Positions 8,329-16,176 of a DNA stretch of 64,000 nucleotides are shown one piece after another. The translations under genes were made by a program, and so were the position numbers. How positions within the stretch are numbered: the stretch's first letter is position 1; each line of letters starts with the position of its first letter. The notes beneath the pieces were generated by a model. It had not been told where the DNA came from and did no database searches. It saw only the letters and a program-made list of their open reading frames with translations. Location: assembly GCF_038446955.1 (NCBI RefSeq), contig NZ_CP151803.1:2232001-2296000 (forward strand). Direction: 5' to 3'. The stretch comes from Pedobacter sp. FW305-3-2-15-E-R2A2. Its GTDB lineage: Bacteria; Bacteroidota; Bacteroidia; Sphingobacteriales; Sphingobacteriaceae.

Positions 8329-9333
8329 ATGAGAATACGTAAAAATGCGGTGATAACCGGAGTTGGTGGTTATGTTCCGGAAACTGTTTTGAGCAACAAG
8401 GACCTGGAAAAAATGGTGGAAACGAATGATGAATGGATCGTTTCCAGAACCGGGATCAGGGAGAGAAGAATCGTGAACGATGCCAATGTGGCCACTTCTG
8501 ACCTGGCAACAAATGCCTTGAAAAGATTGCTTGAAGATGGAAATGTACACCCTGACGAAATTGACTGTGTGATTGTATCCACTTCTACGCCAGACTATGT
8601 AATGGTCTCTACCGGAAGTATGGTGTGTGAAAAAGCAGGATTAAAGAATGCCTGGGGAATAGATACCAATGCTGCCTGCAGCGGTTTCCTTTATGCTTTG
8701 ACTCTTGGGGCAAGCATGATCGAAAGCGGACGTTGCAAACGTGTAGTCGTGATTGGTGCTGATAAAAACAGCTCGATCGTCAACTATAAAGACCGCAATA
8801 CCTGTATTCTTTTTGGAGATGGTGCCGGAGCAGTTTTATTGGAACAAACAGAAGAAGAAGTAGGATTAATAGATAGTTATTTCAGAACAGATGGCAGCGG
8901 GAAGGAAAACCTGATCGTTACTGCCGGAGGTTCCAAATATCCTGCATCGCAGGATACATTGGATCAGAACTTGCATTATGTTCGTCAGGATGGCCGCGTG
9001 GTATTTAAAGCAGCGATTCAAGGCATGACGGATACTTGCAGAGAGATCCTGAGGGCAAATGACCTTGACATTAAACAAATCAACTATCTGATTCCTCACC
9101 AGGCAAATTTAAGGATCATTCAGGCCGTAGGGGAGCAATTGAACCTTACAGAATCACAGGTGAAAGTGAACATCGGCAGGTACGGAAATACCACCGCAGC
9201 AACGATTCCATTGTGCTTATGGGATTTTAAAGATGACTTCAAATACGGTGATAAACTTTTATTAACGGCTTTTGGAGCAGGATTCTCATGGGGTGCTACC
9301 TATTTAAAATGGGGCAAACTGAGAGGGAAATAG
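8329..9333 (+). CDS. fabH: 3-oxoacyl-[acyl-carrier-protein] synthase III (KAS III)
   Basis: 334 residues from the ATG at 8329 (MRIRKNAVITGVGGYVP). The longer GTG frame starts in the metE terminator and is rejected. FabH condenses an acyl-CoA with malonyl-ACP to start fatty-acid synthesis. The catalytic triad is visible: Cys117 in DTNAACSGF, His257 in IPHQANLR and Asn287 in GRYGNTTA. The glycine-rich FGDGAGAV at about 162-169 is also typical. Bacteroidota usually carry several FabH paralogues, some making branched or aryl lipids, so the primer specificity is open. A hotdog thioesterase gene lies 35 bp downstream and may be cotranscribed. Confidence 0.93.
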   Translation: MRIRKNAVITGVGGYVPETVLSNKDLEKMVETNDEWIVSRTGIRERRIVNDANVATSDLATNALKRLLEDGNVHPDEIDCVIVSTSTPDYVMVSTGSMVCEKAGLKNAWGIDTNAACSGFLYALTLGASMIESGRCKRVVVIGADKNSSIVNYKDRNTCILFGDGAGAVLLEQTEEEVGLIDSYFRTDGSGKENLIVTAGGSKYPASQDTLDQNLHYVRQDGRVVFKAAIQGMTDTCREILRANDLDIKQINYLIPHQANLRIIQAVGEQLNLTESQVKVNIGRYGNTTAATIPLCLWDFKDDFKYGDKLLLTAFGAGFSWGATYLKWGKLRGK

Positions 9334-9368
9334 ATTTTCCCCTGGAATGAGTGATTAAAGAAAAATAA

Positions 9369-9755
9369 ATGACAGTAGAAGATAAAATTAAAGCGTCGGA
9401 AACACGCATTTTTAAAGCCGTGTTTCCCAATACCACCAATCATTACGATACCTTATTTGGCGGGACAGCCATGCACATGATGGATGAAGTTGCCTTTATT
9501 ACGGCCACCCGTTTCAGCAGACAAATCATGGTAACTGTTAGTAGTGACCGGATTGATTTTAAAAAACCGATCCCTGCAGGAACAATTGTAGAGCTCATCG
9601 GCACAGTAAGTCATATCGGAAATACCAGTCTGAAAGTAAGAGTGGAGATTTACATTGAACAAATGTATTCTGAAGACCGGGAAAAGGCCGTTACAGGAGA
9701 GTTTTCTTTTGTGGCCATTGACGAACACAAGAAACCAATAAAAATATTGAAATAA
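9369..9755 (+). CDS. Hotdog-fold acyl-CoA thioesterase
   Basis: 128 residues, a single hotdog domain of the acyl-CoA hydrolase (YciA/BACH-like) type. FPNTTNHYDTLFGGTAMHMMDE carries the conserved N/G-rich segment and the acidic residue on the central helix. SSDRIDFKKPIPAGTIVEL is the characteristic following strand-loop. It should hydrolyse fatty acyl-CoA thioesters in the cytoplasm. It follows fabH closely and ends in a strong terminator, so the two probably form a short lipid-metabolism unit. Chain-length specificity cannot be read. Confidence 0.88.
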   Translation: MTVEDKIKASETRIFKAVFPNTTNHYDTLFGGTAMHMMDEVAFITATRFSRQIMVTVSSDRIDFKKPIPAGTIVELIGTVSHIGNTSLKVRVEIYIEQMYSEDREKAVTGEFSFVAIDEHKKPIKILK

Positions 9756-9762
9756 TATATGG

Positions 9763-9790
9763 AAAAGCAGGCTCAGGCCTGCTTTTTTTT
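9763..9790 (+). terminator. Strong intrinsic terminator after the thioesterase
   Basis: AAAAGCAGGC (9763-9772), loop TCAG, and GCCTGCTTTT (9777-9786), extended by further T residues to 9790. A textbook stem plus U-tract separating the lipid genes from the copper-type cluster. Confidence 0.92.
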
Positions 9791-9824
9791 ATGCTTTATC
9801 TGGTAAATCCCGATAATTGTTCCC

Positions 9825-9832
9825 TATCTTTG
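9825..9832 (+). promoter_or_regulatory. -7 box almost abutting the start codon
   Basis: TATCTTTG fits TAnnTTTG and ends only 5 bp before the ATG at 9838, with a CTG as weak -33 box 22 bp upstream. Transcription would begin at or next to the start codon, implying a leaderless or nearly leaderless mRNA. Confidence 0.55.
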
Positions 9833-9837
9833 CGCCA

Positions 9838-10212
9838 ATGTTAATCAAACCAACAGCCATATTGCTTTTGTTGAGTTTACTTACGGTAAACTTCTCCAAC
9901 GCTTTTGTGTTCGTTGGTTTTGAAATGAACGAGAAATACATCGCTGCCGAGCTTTGTGTGAATAAAGATAAACCTCAGCTTCACTGTAATGGAAAGTGCT
10001 ATTTAATGAATAAGTTAAAGCAGGCGCAGGACAAAGAACAGAAACAGGAAAGACAAGCACAGAAAACACCCATTCAGGACGCCATCGTAGTCAACGCCCT
10101 GGAATTTAAACAATATGCCTTCGCGGAAATTCATTTTCATATTCCGCTGTCTACGGGAATGCCGCAATCTATTTTGAATGCGATTTTCCACCCTCCGCAG
10201 TTGAGCGTATAG
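9838..10212 (+). CDS. Small membrane-anchored Cys-motif protein, copy 1
   Basis: 124 residues from the ATG at 9838; an upstream TTG is not favoured because it overlaps the promoter box. An N-terminal hydrophobic helix (AILLLLSLLTVNFSNAFVFVGF) acts as signal or anchor. Then comes a Cys cluster C-x9-C-x3-C (LCVNKDKPQLHCNGKCYL), a charged helix rich in K, Q and E, and a hydrophobic/His tail. A paralogue lies at 11690-12094 with the same Cys spacing. Between and beyond them are SCO1, YHS and MbnP/MbnH genes, so a periplasmic copper-binding or copper-transfer role is a reasonable inference. I know no named function for it. Confidence 0.7.
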   Translation: MLIKPTAILLLLSLLTVNFSNAFVFVGFEMNEKYIAAELCVNKDKPQLHCNGKCYLMNKLKQAQDKEQKQERQAQKTPIQDAIVVNALEFKQYAFAEIHFHIPLSTGMPQSILNAIFHPPQLSV

Positions 10213-10223
10213 TCCCGAAGTTG

Positions 10224-10256
10224 CTGGCCCTCCGGGTCAGACCATCCATTTTTTTT
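10224..10256 (+). terminator. Probable terminator after Cys protein 1
   Basis: CTGGCC pairs with GGGTCAG around a short C-rich loop (10224-10240), and a run of eight T follows at 10249-10256. This fits rho-independent termination of the single upstream gene. Confidence 0.65.
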
Positions 10257-10359
10257 ATGTCTGGCAAGGGAAGGGGGTATTGATATCCCTTGAATTGCCC
10301 TTATGCCGCATATTGGAAATTTGATGGCTAACCATACCCGAATATTTTTAAAAATTAAG

Positions 10360-10794
10360 ATGAAGAAATTAGTTGGAATAGTGCTGCTGGCTCTTGGAGC
10401 AGCTGCATGTACGCAAAACGCAGATTACAAAAAAGAACGCGATGAAGTGATGAAGTTTCATGACCTGGTAATGGGTGATCAAACGGCCATCGTTAACTAC
10501 CAGATGAAGCTGGATACCTTATTGAAAGACCTGAAAGGGCTTAAAGCAAAATATCCTGAGCTCGATACCTTAAAAGAAAAAGAATCGATGAAGGCCTTGT
10601 TGCAGGACCTGACTACGGCCGAAGACAGCATGAACGATTGGATGCACAAGTTTGAACCTGATGTAACAGGTAAGTCAAACGAAGAATCTGTCAAATATTT
10701 CAAGGAAGAAAAAGCGAAGATTCAACGCGTCGACAGCCTCTACAAAAAAGAAATCAAATCGTCCGAAGCTTACCTCAGTAAATTCAAAAAATAA
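10360..10794 (+). CDS. Helical lipoprotein of the copper-type cluster
   Basis: 144 residues from the ATG at 10360 (MKKLVGIVLLALGAAACTQN), preferred over an upstream start with no signal peptide. AAAC gives a lipobox-like Cys16, so the protein is probably an acylated periplasmic lipoprotein. The rest is almost wholly helical and charged, with Met/His-containing stretches FHDLVMGDQ and MNDWMHKFEPD, which could bind metal. The stop codon overlaps the next start (TAATG), so translation is coupled to the SCO protein. I recognise similar proteins next to SCO genes in related bacteria but no established function. Confidence 0.75.
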   Translation: MKKLVGIVLLALGAAACTQNADYKKERDEVMKFHDLVMGDQTAIVNYQMKLDTLLKDLKGLKAKYPELDTLKEKESMKALLQDLTTAEDSMNDWMHKFEPDVTGKSNEESVKYFKEEKAKIQRVDSLYKKEIKSSEAYLSKFKK

Positions 10795-11432
10795 TGAGAT
10801 TAAATATCACCTGTCTTTCCTTTTTTCTTTTGTTTCTTTTTAGCTGTAAAGAAAAGCCAAAACGGCTGCCATTTCTGCAAATGGAACAACAGGAGAAGGT
10901 TGTTGATGGTAAAACAGTGATAGATACTGTTTTTAGAACGATTCCCGCATTTAAACTCTTAAATCAGGATAGTGTGGCCGTAACGGATAAAGACTTCAAT
11001 GGAGCGATCTATGTGGCGGATTTCTTTTTTACCTCTTGTCCAACCATTTGTCCGACCATGCACCGAAATTTATTGAAGGTGTACAAAAAGTATGAAGGCA
11101 ATCCGGAAGTGAAACTGGCTTCTCATACCATTGATGTGAAGTATGATGTTCCTTCGAGAATGAAAGCATACGCAGATAAACTAGGTGTTAAAGGAACCCA
11201 ATGGGAATACCTTTGGGGAGCTAAGGAAGAGATTTATGCCCTTGCGGAACGTAATTATATCGTTGCAGCAAAGGAAGATAGTAAAGCGCCCGGCGGTTTT
11301 ATGCACCAGGGATACCTCATCCTGGTAGACAAAGAAAAACGCATTCGGGGTGCCTATGATGGGACTCTGGATAAAGAAGTCAAAAAGCTCATGGAGGACA
11401 TGGATATTTTATTAAATGAGTATAAGAAATGA
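10794..11432 (+). CDS. SCO1/SenC-family copper chaperone lipoprotein
   Basis: 212 residues. A short hydrophobic N terminus ends in FSC (Cys18), a likely lipobox. The thioredoxin-like fold carries the SCO signature FFTSCPTICPTM with Cys82 and Cys86 (C-x3-C) and the distal His171 (GFMHQGYLIL), the three Cu ligands. SCO proteins deliver copper to the CuA site of cytochrome oxidases or act as periplasmic redox proteins. Its start overlaps the previous stop by 1 nt, and its stop overlaps the YHS gene by 4 nt, giving a coupled operon. Because the local oxidase is cbb3 type, which lacks CuA, its client may be another oxidase or the MbnP/MbnH system. Confidence 0.92.
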   Translation: MRLNITCLSFFLLFLFSCKEKPKRLPFLQMEQQEKVVDGKTVIDTVFRTIPAFKLLNQDSVAVTDKDFNGAIYVADFFFTSCPTICPTMHRNLLKVYKKYEGNPEVKLASHTIDVKYDVPSRMKAYADKLGVKGTQWEYLWGAKEEIYALAERNYIVAAKEDSKAPGGFMHQGYLILVDKEKRIRGAYDGTLDKEVKKLMEDMDILLNEYKK

Positions 11433-11689
11433 GAAAACTGACCACCTGCATCTTGCTGCTTTTACTCAGCAGCGCGGCCTTTAAATCCTCCGGAAATCCG
11501 GAGCTGTTTTCTGCTCCGCAAGCCCAGGCAGATACCCTGAAAACCGATGCCAGAGATCCGGTTTGCGGAATGAAAGTGAAAAAGGGAAGCACCCTTACCC
11601 ACACACATAATAAGGTGGTGTATGGCTTTTGCAGTGCAGGCTGTAAAAAAAGTTTCGTAAACAATCCGGACAAATACCTTAAGAAATAA
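11429..11689 (+). CDS. Exported YHS-domain protein
   Basis: 86 residues with a signal peptide (MRKLTTCILLLLLSSAAF) and one YHS domain: DPVCGMKV (Cys46), then GFCSAGCKKSF (Cys68, Cys72). YHS domains bind copper or other soft metals in proteins such as CopA fusions and transcript-linked chaperones. The 4-nt overlap with the SCO gene, and the next start following directly after the stop codon, show tight co-translation. It is probably a small periplasmic copper carrier working with the neighbouring SCO and Cys-motif proteins. Confidence 0.88.
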   Translation: MRKLTTCILLLLLSSAAFKSSGNPELFSAPQAQADTLKTDARDPVCGMKVKKGSTLTHTHNKVVYGFCSAGCKKSFVNNPDKYLKK

Positions 11690-12094
11690 ATGATGTTCAG
11701 GAGTTTTACCGCTATGTTTTTGTTGACCATGATACTGCTGACTCAGTTTAGCAGGGTCTTCATTTATGCGGGTTTTGAACTCAATCAGCAATACATTGCC
11801 AATACGCTTTGCGAGAACAGGGACAAACCAGAAATGCATTGCAATGGTAAATGTTACCTGACCAATAAACTCAGACAGGCAGAAGAAAAAGAGAAAAGGC
11901 AGGAAAGAGAAGCACAAAAGAAAAATGCAGGAGATACCTTCTTCATGAAGTCAAATGTATTGCTTGTTTTTCCTGCCTGGTTTATCAGGAAAGATTTTTC
12001 AAAAGAAAGACCTTTCCACCTGCCGGAAAGTATCACTGAAATTCTTCATCCTCCACCCGCGGCTTTCTTCATTTCCGCTTATTTAACAGCCTAG
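11690..12094 (+). CDS. Small membrane-anchored Cys-motif protein, copy 2
   Basis: 134 residues. The ATG follows the YHS stop codon with no gap. It is a paralogue of 9838-10212: an N-terminal hydrophobic helix (TAMFLLTMILLTQF), then GFELNQQYIA, the Cys cluster LCENRDKPEMHCNGKCYL (C-x9-C-x3-C), the charged helix LRQAEEKEKRQERE and a Pro/hydrophobic tail (ILHPPPAAF). Conservation is concentrated in the Cys segment and the residues before it, while the C-terminal third has diverged in sequence. That implies the Cys site is the functional core. Probable periplasmic metal-binding protein; function unproven. Confidence 0.72.
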   Translation: MMFRSFTAMFLLTMILLTQFSRVFIYAGFELNQQYIANTLCENRDKPEMHCNGKCYLTNKLRQAEEKEKRQEREAQKKNAGDTFFMKSNVLLVFPAWFIRKDFSKERPFHLPESITEILHPPPAAFFISAYLTA

Positions 12095-12175
12095 TTTTCT
12101 TTTTTCATCATCAGGAAAATCACCGTCATTTCGGCGAATAACCGTTATTTCGGACCATCATCTGTATATGGAAAT

Positions 12176-12203
12176 GTCCTGGTGTTTCACAACACCGGAG
12201 GAC
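12176..12203 (+). other. Stable hairpin in the gap before the MbnP/MbnH genes
   Basis: GTCCTGGTGTT (12176-12186) pairs with AACACC-GG-AGGAC (12191-12203), with a two-base bulge and a TCAC loop. A second hairpin CATTCC-CAT-GGAATG lies at 12250-12264, 32 bp before the next ATG. The 201-bp gap has no ORF. The pair may end the SCO transcript or attenuate entry into the MbnP genes. Confidence 0.45.
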
Positions 12204-12295
12204 TGGCTGTAAACAAAATTTTCAATTTTTTTAATCCTGCCTGCGAGCTCATTCCCATGGAATGGGAGCGGTATGACCCATAATTTTTAAATAAA

Positions 12296-13096
12296 ATGAA
12301 GAAAATATTAACCATCCTTAGCTTATCAGTACTCTTATTTACCGCCTGCTCAAAAGATAAAGATCCCATCAATGCCATCGATGCAAATGGAAAAACTACC
12401 CTGACCTTTGATGCGGTCTTTGGGAATCAGGACTTTGCCCTTAATACCGACTTTACTGCTTCCGGAAAAATCTATAATTTCAATAAATTCAGGTATTGGA
12501 TCAGCAATGTGGTACTGGTAAACAATACAGGCGCAGAATTTAAAGTTCCGGGATCTTATTATTTACTCGAAGAAACAGGGGTGATCAACCTGAAAGGGGT
12601 TAACAATGACCTCCCTACTACCGTTTATCCCGCTACGAAAAGAGAAGATATCGTGCTGAAAGACATTCCTGCCGGGGATTATAAAGCCATAAAATTCTCG
12701 GTAGGTGTAGATTCTAAATACAATGATAACCTGAGCATGCTTTCCGGAGAATTGTCTCCTTTAAACGGGATGACGAACGTTTCCTGGATGTGGCTGACGA
12801 GCTATATTTTTACTTCTGTAACGGGTAAAGTTACGGAAGGGGAGAATTCGAAAACACTGAAAATAGAAACGGGGCTCAATGCCAATTACAAAACTGTTGC
12901 GTTGGATCTGCCGAGAACATTAAGCATCAGCGCCGCAACATCAAGTCGTCTCGTTCTTAATGTAGATGTGGCCAAAGCACTCGACGGACTGGATGTCATG
13001 ACGACTCCTGTCGTGGGAGCGGCGCAAGCCACTGCAATGACTGCGGTAGCAGGAAACTATGCGACGAAAGTATTCAGTATCAAATCGCTGAACTAA
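12296..13096 (+). CDS. MbnP-family copper-binding lipoprotein, copy 1
   Basis: 266 residues. The signal peptide ends in LLFTAC (Cys18 lipobox). The beta-rich body has the family features FDAVFGNQDFAL near the start of the domain, FNKFRYWISNVVL, IPAGDYKAIKFSVGVDS and a W-x-W site (SWMWLTSYIF, Trp164 and Trp166). MbnP proteins of methanotrophs bind copper, and a Trp is oxidised to kynurenine by the partner dihaem enzyme MbnH. The MbnH-like gene lies 5 bp downstream. It is named by family resemblance; methanobactin genes are absent here, so the role is copper handling in a broader sense. Confidence 0.82.
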   Translation: MKKILTILSLSVLLFTACSKDKDPINAIDANGKTTLTFDAVFGNQDFALNTDFTASGKIYNFNKFRYWISNVVLVNNTGAEFKVPGSYYLLEETGVINLKGVNNDLPTTVYPATKREDIVLKDIPAGDYKAIKFSVGVDSKYNDNLSMLSGELSPLNGMTNVSWMWLTSYIFTSVTGKVTEGENSKTLKIETGLNANYKTVALDLPRTLSISAATSSRLVLNVDVAKALDGLDVMTTPVVGAAQATAMTAVAGNYATKVFSIKSLN

Positions 13097-13101
13097 AACG
13101 C

Positions 13102-14178
13102 ATGACCAGCAATTCTGCTTTTCTACGTATTGCTGCCGGACTTTTCTTCTGTGCGGTGCTGATTTCCTGTAAAAAGGAGACGCCGCAGGAAGAAAATCCT
13201 GTACGGCTTCATGAAGTTCAGCTCCAGCTGCCAAAGGAATTTCCTCCAATCGAGACAGATCCCGACAACCCTTTAACGGAAGAAGGAATTGAGCTGGGGA
13301 GAAGGCTTTTTTACGACACCAGGTTATCTGGTAACAACCGGATTTCCTGTGCTTCCTGTCACCGGCAGGAACTGGCCTTTTCGGATGGCTTAGTCCTGAG
13401 CAATAAAGGTTTTTCCGGACGTCCGCTGTTGCGGCATGCCCCGGTATTGTTTAATCTGGCATGGGCAAATCAGGGACTTTTCTGGGATGGAGGAGCTAAA
13501 AACCTGGAATCTCAGGCTTTTGGCCCGCTTACAGCTGAGGATGAAATGCATCAGGACCTCTATGAACTGGAAGCAGAACTGAAGGCGGTACCGGATTATG
13601 TGAATCGGTTTAAACGGGTCTTTAAGCAAGAAATCCGGTCAACAGATGTGGTAAAAGCTTTGTCGCAATTTCAACGGACGCTGATCTCTGCCAACTCACG
13701 CTACGATCAATACCTGCGTAAAGAGGTAATGCTTTCCATACCAGAGCTGAATGGCATGAACCTGTACCGCGAAAAATGTAGCGCTTGTCATAAGGGCGCA
13801 TTATTTACCGATCAGGCTTTCCATAACAATGGCCTTGATGTCGTTTTCGGCGATGAAAAGGAGGGGATTTATCAGGGTCATTTCAGGGTGAGTTTTAACC
13901 CTGCCGATCTGGGAAAATTCAAAACCCCTTCCCTGAGAAACGTCTTGCTTACTGCACCATACATGCACGATGGAAGGTTCAATACGATAGCAGAAGTGCT
14001 GGAGCATTACAATTCCGGAATAAAAGCTACTCCGACTGTTGATCCCATCCTTTATCAGGACCATGGGACAATAGGTATTCCGCTTACCGAAACCGAGAAA
14101 GAGGAGCTGATTGCTTTTCTGGGAACATTAACTGACGAATCATTTATAACCAATAAAAAACAGGAAAATCCATTTTGA
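13102..14178 (+). CDS. MbnH-like dihaem cytochrome c peroxidase-family protein, copy 1
   Basis: 358 residues with a lipobox (VLISC, Cys23). Two c-type haem sites are visible: CASCH at 83-87 (ISCASCHRQELAF) and CSACH at 226-230 (CSACHKGALFTD). RHAPVLFNLAW, GPLTAEDEMH and APYMHDGRFNTIAEVLEHYN are typical of the bacterial dihaem peroxidase/MauG superfamily. MbnH, the family member paired with MbnP, uses a bis-Fe(IV) state to convert a Trp of MbnP to kynurenine. The adjacent MbnP gene supports that assignment over a plain cytochrome c peroxidase. Acts in the periplasm, anchored by lipid. Confidence 0.85.
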   Translation: MTSNSAFLRIAAGLFFCAVLISCKKETPQEENPVRLHEVQLQLPKEFPPIETDPDNPLTEEGIELGRRLFYDTRLSGNNRISCASCHRQELAFSDGLVLSNKGFSGRPLLRHAPVLFNLAWANQGLFWDGGAKNLESQAFGPLTAEDEMHQDLYELEAELKAVPDYVNRFKRVFKQEIRSTDVVKALSQFQRTLISANSRYDQYLRKEVMLSIPELNGMNLYREKCSACHKGALFTDQAFHNNGLDVVFGDEKEGIYQGHFRVSFNPADLGKFKTPSLRNVLLTAPYMHDGRFNTIAEVLEHYNSGIKATPTVDPILYQDHGTIGIPLTETEKEELIAFLGTLTDESFITNKKQENPF

Positions 14179-14231
14179 TACGCTTGCCATTAATGGCCTC
14201 AAATTGGTTTTCTAATGATAAAAAAACAAAG

Positions 14232-15083
14232 ATGAACAACCTAAAAAACTTTAAATCGATACTGCTGGGCGGTATCTTTCTGATCTTATCTGCCTGTTCT
14301 AAAAAGGAAGATGCTGCTCCGGAATTTGTAGCCGCAAATCTGGCCCCCTTTTCCGTAGAGTTTGATAATATTGTCGGAGAACGGACTTTTTCTATTAACA
14401 ATACCGGAAGTCCATATACCAATGCTGCAGGAGAGAAGTTTTCTATTTCTTTTCTGCAATATTTCATCAGCAACATTAAGGTGGCGACTGCTTCCGGTCA
14501 GGAATACACCGTAAAACAGGACGATAGCTATTTCCTGATCAATGGTGCCGATAAAACGACCCGTTTTGCCAAGGTCAATGTTCCGGAGGGAGATTATACC
14601 CGCTTAACCTTTACCGTAGGGGTAGACAGTTTAAGAAGTACCATGCCGGTGGAAAAGCGGACCGGAATCCTGGATCCTGCCTATGGTGGTGGCCATGATT
14701 CAGGTGGGATGTATTGGGGCTGGCAAAACGGCTATATCTTTTTCAAATTCGAAGGGAATTCTGCGGTGATCTCTGACGATCAAAGTGGCGACCCTTCCGG
14801 TAAAAAGCAGTTCAAATACCATATTGGTGGTTTTGGCGGTTATAATGCCCCAACATTAAACAACATCAGGACAGTCACTTTGGACCTGAAAGCGGCCGGA
14901 ATTGCGAAGGTGAGGAAGGACCGTCAGAGCAATGTGCACCTCTTTGTAGACCTGATGAAAGTCTTTAACGGAAAAAATGCCTTTAGTATCGCGGCGCATC
15001 CGAACGTCATGTTTGGTGACTTTAGTGCGAACATTGCCAATAACCTGAGCGAAATGTTCAGACATGACCATACCGAAAATTAG
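14232..15083 (+). CDS. MbnP-family copper-binding lipoprotein, copy 2
   Basis: 283 residues from the ATG at 14232 (MNNLKNFKSILLGG), preferred over a TTG overlapping the previous stop because it gives a proper lipoprotein signal (LILSAC, Cys22). The domain shows VEFDNIVGERTFSIN, FSISFLQYFISNIKV, VPEGDYTRLTFTVGVDS and the canonical W-x-W motif GMYWGWQNGYIF (Trp162, Trp164) preceded by GGHDSG. This motif is closer to the methanotroph MbnP pattern than that of copy 1. A second MbnH-like gene follows 5 bp downstream, with the same spacing as in the first pair, so the pair probably arose by duplication and diverged. Confidence 0.85.
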   Translation: MNNLKNFKSILLGGIFLILSACSKKEDAAPEFVAANLAPFSVEFDNIVGERTFSINNTGSPYTNAAGEKFSISFLQYFISNIKVATASGQEYTVKQDDSYFLINGADKTTRFAKVNVPEGDYTRLTFTVGVDSLRSTMPVEKRTGILDPAYGGGHDSGGMYWGWQNGYIFFKFEGNSAVISDDQSGDPSGKKQFKYHIGGFGGYNAPTLNNIRTVTLDLKAAGIAKVRKDRQSNVHLFVDLMKVFNGKNAFSIAAHPNVMFGDFSANIANNLSEMFRHDHTEN

Positions 15084-15088
15084 TCGCC

Positions 15089-16150
15089 ATGAATAAAAAA
15101 CACTGGATAACGCTTTTTCTGATGGGCATTTTTATTCTGGCCTGTAAGAAGGATGTGGTCCTCAAAGACAACCTTGTGATCGATAAGATTGCAGATTTTC
15201 TGGGCTTTCGGCAGCCTGCAAACTTCCCGGAGCCAGTCTATAATTTTGCCAACAATAAGATCACTAAAGAGGGCTTTGAATTGGGAAGGGCCTTGTTTTA
15301 TGAGCCCCGGCTCTCCCGGAACAATACCATCACCTGTGGTTCCTGTCACATTCAATCTTCTGCTTTCACGCAGCACGGACATGACGTGAGCCATGGGATA
15401 GACGACCGCCTGGGAACGCGCAATTCCCCGCCGATTATGAACCTGGCCTGGAACAAATCGTTCATGTGGGGAGGTGGAATTTACGACCTGGATTTACAGC
15501 CCATTGCACCCATTACCACGCATGAGGAAATGGACGAGAAGCTGGAAAATGTATTCAATAAACTCCGGCAGCTGCCGAAGTATACGGAAATGTTTAAGCG
15601 TGCTTTTGGAAGCGAAGAGATCAGCACTGCGAGGTTTATGAAGGCTTTGTCGCAGTTCATGCTCCTATGTGTCAGTAGTAATTCAAAATATGATAAGGTA
15701 ATGAGAAAAGAGGGGAATGCTGTTTTTACAGCCGATGAACAGGAGGGATATACTTTGTTTAAGCAGAAATGTGCTTCCTGCCATAGCGAACCCCTGTTTA
15801 CCGATGGCACTTTCCGGAACAATGGCTTGGGGCCAAGCCCGATCAACGACCAGGGTTTATACCTCGCTACCCTCATCAGTACGGATAAGTATAAGTTTAA
15901 GGTGCCTTCTTTGAGGAACCTGCGCTATACCGCTCCTTACATGCACGACGGGCGGTTTTTGAGCCTGGGCGGCGTGCTGGAACATTACAATTCGGAAGTG
16001 CAGGCAACCCCCAATCTGGATCCCTTACTCCAGCAGGGAGACCGCCGGGGAATCACTTTAACAGAAAATGATAAGACAAAGCTAACTGCTTTCTTATCCA
16101 CTTTAAATGACGAAGAGTTTATCAATAACAAACTTTTGTCTGAACAATAA
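15089..16150 (+). CDS. MbnH-like dihaem cytochrome c peroxidase-family protein, copy 2
   Basis: 353 residues. Lipobox IFILAC. The haem sites are CGSCH at 83-87 and CASCH at 228-232, almost the same positions as in copy 1, with shared segments MNLAWN, APYMHDGRFLSLGGVLEHYN and LTAFLSTLNDEEFINN near the end. The two MbnH-like proteins share overall layout but have clearly diverged. It should be the partner of the second MbnP in the periplasm. The neighbouring barrel gene starts 26 bp later. Confidence 0.85.
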   Translation: MNKKHWITLFLMGIFILACKKDVVLKDNLVIDKIADFLGFRQPANFPEPVYNFANNKITKEGFELGRALFYEPRLSRNNTITCGSCHIQSSAFTQHGHDVSHGIDDRLGTRNSPPIMNLAWNKSFMWGGGIYDLDLQPIAPITTHEEMDEKLENVFNKLRQLPKYTEMFKRAFGSEEISTARFMKALSQFMLLCVSSNSKYDKVMRKEGNAVFTADEQEGYTLFKQKCASCHSEPLFTDGTFRNNGLGPSPINDQGLYLATLISTDKYKFKVPSLRNLRYTAPYMHDGRFLSLGGVLEHYNSEVQATPNLDPLLQQGDRRGITLTENDKTKLTAFLSTLNDEEFINNKLLSEQ

Positions 16151-16176
16151 CAAGGTTTTATAACGATCAAACAACA

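Noticed and set aside
8290..9333. Longer fabH starting at a GTG at 8290
   Set aside because: The GTG lies inside the metE terminator hairpin, and the ATG at 8329 gives the standard FabH N terminus.
13102..16150. Plain cytochrome c peroxidases for hydrogen peroxide removal
   Set aside because: Possible by family, but each sits 5 bp after an MbnP-type gene, which makes the MbnH function more likely. Not fully excluded.
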